A DNA stretch of 64,000 nt from Eukaryota sp. TZLM1-RC (taxonomy: Eukaryota > Metamonada: BaSk clade). How positions within the stretch are numbered: the stretch's first letter is position 1; every line of letters begins with the position of its first letter. The position numbers were made by a program, and so were the translations under genes. The stretch is from NCBI GenBank assembly GCA_040285825.1, contig JAUPSS010000007.1, positions 2,020,689-2,084,688 on the forward strand, given 5' to 3'. The notes beneath the pieces are model-generated. The model did no database searches and was not told where the DNA came from. It was given only the letters and a program-made list of their open reading frames with translations. Of the stretch, positions 61,528-64,000 are shown in pieces.

Positions 61528-64000
61528 ATGTCAGTCTCTCCTCGCCAGGACACTGACTCCAGCCAAATTTTTTACATTAGACAGATGCAACAGTACGACA
61601 GAGATGCTTTGAGCATACATACAACATCAGTAGGGACTGAAGAGTCAAATAAAGAAGAGGACTCGGGCTCGAGACCACCCTCCGCCCCTCCTCATGAGGA
61701 AGATATGGAACCAGGCACGGAACCACCTCCCGCCTCTTCCATGTCCAACAAACCAGATAAGGTTTCAGGAACGGGACCACCCCCCTCCTCACCTAAAGAA
61801 AATGTTGGGTTAAGCTCGGATACTTCGTCTGCCCTAAAGGACTACGAAGAACTCCAGTCCGTTTTAGAAGAAATGGACGACGATGAAAAAGAGCTTCGCC
61901 AACAGATAATGAAGGACGCGGAAGCTCACCTTGAACCAACAGATTACTGTCTGTTCGAGCAGCTCCCTCCCCTTTGGAAACAAATATCAAAATCTGGTAG
62001 AAATGTGGGATTCCAGACTCTGGGCCATAAAGGGGACCCTAATAGAGTCTACGAATTCCCTCAAAATGAGAGAAGAGAACTCATTAACGCGTTGGACACT
62101 TTGAGTAGAGAGACCTATGGACGCGGGGCAGAACGCCGTCCTAGGATAACCGGTATGGACAGAGAGATCCATGTGATTCTGGCAAAACCTATCAAAGATA
62201 GGCCTGATTGGGAAGCCATTCATTTAGATCAGTTCGGGAGAAGGATCAGGTTCTTAGCCATCGAACGAAGGAGCAGAACCGATACCGACGACATCCTGGA
62301 AACCAAATTACCGGCATGGATGGACTCGTACTTTGATACGATCATCCATAACTACTCAGAGGTAGAGGATGGGGCTCCTACTTGTTTCAGAGAATACATG
62401 GAACAAGCAGACAGCACAAATCCAAGTAAGTTGGATCCCGTCAGTGACTTCTTTGACGCGGACGCCCTAAATAATATACTTACGGAACGTTCAAGCGTAT
62501 CCACATTTAGGAGCCGCCCAAATAACTTCATTCAGCAATTCGGGGAATCAACGACAAGGAAGAAGAAGTTCAGGTTCTTGGTCACGGGTGATCAATCAAC
62601 AGAGCTCCACCAGAGACCTAAACTTCCTATAATTGCCCCCATTATATCTGAAAAAGAGCAACCGGTACAAGTCTGTTCCATTGACGTACTCCCTGATCAC
62701 ATCCCAACAGTAGATGTGACAGAACGAGCAAACAGACCTACCAGAGTGGTTCAGGGACCATCAAGTCCCTCCCAACCCATGCTCACTAGCGCATCAGAAG
62801 ACGAAGTCGAGTTGAGAGGACCTAGTTTAGATGAAACACCTCCTCCTCAACCTTCTCGTAGAAGAGTTACTTCTGAGGAGCCTCTCCGTTTGGAAGACCT
62901 CCAAGCTTCTAGAAATATTTTGGATATGAGTATAGCGAGTAGTCTTCAGAGACATGTGGACTCTCAGCCTAGGTCAGCTGAATACAAAGCTCCTCACCTA
63001 TCTGAGAAAGACCCACTCAACAAGATGTCTCTCGTCTCCTTCCTCCTCAAATTCCAAACATGGGACAAATACGGGCGCAAGATAGCCAATCGAAGCTTTC
63101 AAGCCCCTGGTCAATCTGATTGGTCTCGTGCTATGTTGATAGCAACCCAAATATTTGGCGAAGGAAAGACCCAGATTACCCCTGAGTTGTTATCATCACT
63201 CCCATCTCACATCAGAGAAGAAATAGACAGGGGCATGAAACATCCACTCTTAAGGATCGACCCAGAACTGACGAAACGTTTGGGACCTCCTATCCATCAT
63301 TATGACTTATTCAGAAGTATGATGATAAGTACTTGTCCATCCGGCTTATCAAGCATGGTCGACCCCCATCTCATCTCTAGATGGCAAGGCCAAGGACTTC
63401 TAAGACCGGACTTCTCAGACGCTGACTTAATGGTTTTTCTGCTACGCAGGACACAATTTACCTCATATCACGAGGCTTGCTCCGCCCTAGCGAAACCTTG
63501 TATTAATTGGAGAAACATCCACAACAAAGTGGATGCGGACAACGAATTTGGTAGGTTCGTCGAAGATTTTGGAGACGTCCTGAGGATGACTACCTATATG
63601 GTTGATCACTCCATATCTGCATCAATTAGGGGAAGCAGCGGTTTAATAACCCTCTCACCCGCCCTTATTGCAGAATATTTTCTCTTGGGTATAGATAATT
63701 TTGCCATTACCAAGGAGCTGGCAAGCCATTGGACAAGAGAAGATTTATGGGACCCTTCAACAGGTAAAACTTTGTTAGACCTGATTTCGACCACCAGGAG
63801 ACACTTTCTAGCTTGGTGCCAAACAACAGGAAATAGGCACACCATGGAACTTTTGAGAAAACAAGCTGAAAGAGAAGAAGACATCCCATTAGGCCTTTCG
63901 ACCATGAGAACGTTCTCTAGAGGAGCAACCCCATCTGGTCCAGGTACTAAACGTCGCTCGGGAGGCGGATTCAAAGGAACTCCCCAAAACAAATATGTCC
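61528..64000 (+). CDS. Gag (start of Gag-Pol) of the Ty3/gypsy element, open to window edge
   Basis: One uninterrupted frame of 824 codons from ATG 61528 to the last base of the window. An acidic, Pro/Ser-rich start (MSVSPRQDTDSS) is followed by DAEAHLEPTDYCLFEQLPPLW, SGRNVGFQTLGHKGDPNRV and DTLSRETYGRGAERR, then a linker. The conserved Gag core is PPIHHYDLFRSMM, ADLMVFLLRRTQF, FVEDFGDVLRMTTYM, NRHTMELLRKQAE, which aligns with the Gag core of the element at 26.8 kb. The Gly-rich basic stretch at the end (RRSGGGFKG) suggests the zinc-knuckle region follows just outside. The absence of lesions marks this as the freshest LTR element seen. Confidence 0.9.
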   Translation, partial: MSVSPRQDTDSSQIFYIRQMQQYDRDALSIHTTSVGTEESNKEEDSGSRPPSAPPHEEDMEPGTEPPPASSMSNKPDKVSGTGPPPSSPKENVGLSSDTSSALKDYEELQSVLEEMDDDEKELRQQIMKDAEAHLEPTDYCLFEQLPPLWKQISKSGRNVGFQTLGHKGDPNRVYEFPQNERRELINALDTLSRETYGRGAERRPRITGMDREIHVILAKPIKDRPDWEAIHLDQFGRRIRFLAIERRSRTDTDDILETKLPAWMDSYFDTIIHNYSEVEDGAPTCFREYMEQADSTNPSKLDPVSDFFDADALNNILTERSSVSTFRSRPNNFIQQFGESTTRKKKFRFLVTGDQSTELHQRPKLPIIAPIISEKEQPVQVCSIDVLPDHIPTVDVTERANRPTRVVQGPSSPSQPMLTSASEDEVELRGPSLDETPPPQPSRRRVTSEEPLRLEDLQASRNILDMSIASSLQRHVDSQPRSAEYKAPHLSEKDPLNKMSLVSFLLKFQTWDKYGRKIANRSFQAPGQSDWSRAMLIATQIFGEGKTQITPELLSSLPSHIREEIDRGMKHPLLRIDPELTKRLGPPIHHYDLFRSMMISTCPSGLSSMVDPHLISRWQGQGLLRPDFSDADLMVFLLRRTQFTSYHEACSALAKPCINWRNIHNKVDADNEFGRFVEDFGDVLRMTTYMVDHSISASIRGSSGLITLSPALIAEYFLLGIDNFAITKELASHWTREDLWDPSTGKTLLDLISTTRRHFLAWCQTTGNRHTMELLRKQAEREEDIPLGLSTMRTFSRGATPSGPGTKRRSGGGFKGTPQNKYV

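Larger units (their letters stand above)
61364..64000 (+). mobile_element. Ty3/gypsy element, 5' part (continues beyond window)
   Basis: 5' LTR 61364-61444, leader with ATAATTATTGGCC and GGTATACC, then a long open Gag. Inserted head-to-head against the minus-strand element remnant. The 3' end lies outside the window. Confidence 0.88.

Noticed and set aside
1-64000. Bacterial or viral origin of the contig
   Set aside because: ISWI, PAN2, PROPPIN, CIA2, DAW1, LINEs and Ty3/gypsy elements are eukaryotic. The mobile elements are chromosomal retrotransposons and DNA transposons with target-site duplications; no capsid or packaging genes of a virus were seen.

Overview
The window is nuclear DNA of a unicellular, AT-rich eukaryote. 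The host genes are eukaryotic (ISWI remodeler, PAN2, PROPPIN, CIA2, inositol phosphate kinase, CDF zinc transporter) and read as single exons under the standard code, with short intergenic spaces. A DAW1-type WD40 gene, a ciliary dynein-arm assembly factor in other organisms, suggests a flagellated life stage. No tRNA, rRNA, CRISPR array or clear spliceosomal intron was seen. I cannot name the species.

Layout. 1-14.7 kb: two nearly identical copies of a prokaryote-like P-type cation ATPase face each other as a large inverted duplication (arms about 2.87 kb). The 8.8 kb loop holds a divergent ISWI/DAW1 pair, LINE relics and a single-pass membrane protein. 14.8-19.3 kb: LINE relics, including one LINE inserted into another with a 13 bp target-site duplication. 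19.7-23.1 kb: convergent CDF transporter and CARMIL-like LRR protein. 23.2-26.3 kb: rearranged LINEs, one keeping reverse-transcriptase motifs. 26.8-33.8 kb: a complete Ty3/gypsy-type LTR retrotransposon with identical 121 bp LTRs and a broken pol. 34.6-38.4 kb: PAN2 and ITPK, same strand. 38.6-46.7 kb: LINE relics, a decayed Fanzor (eukaryotic TnpB relative) and an internally deleted Mutator-like element with terminal inverted repeats and a target-site duplication. 46.8-48.3 kb: convergent PROPPIN and CIA2 genes inside a 101 bp inverted repeat. 48.8-64 kb: two head-to-head pairs of LTR-element fragments, more LINEs, two further Fanzor relics, a coiled-coil protein and a zinc-knuckle protein cut off by an LTR. 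The last LTR element has an open Gag frame that runs off the window.

The host genes serve unrelated housekeeping roles. The dominant theme is mobile DNA: about sixteen relics of LINEs that end in a CCHC-like knuckle and a restriction-endonuclease-like domain, at least three LTR-element lineages, one MULE and three independent Fanzor relics. Several host genes are intact except for single-base changes in homopolymer runs. These may be assembly errors and should be checked against reads before any gene is called dead.
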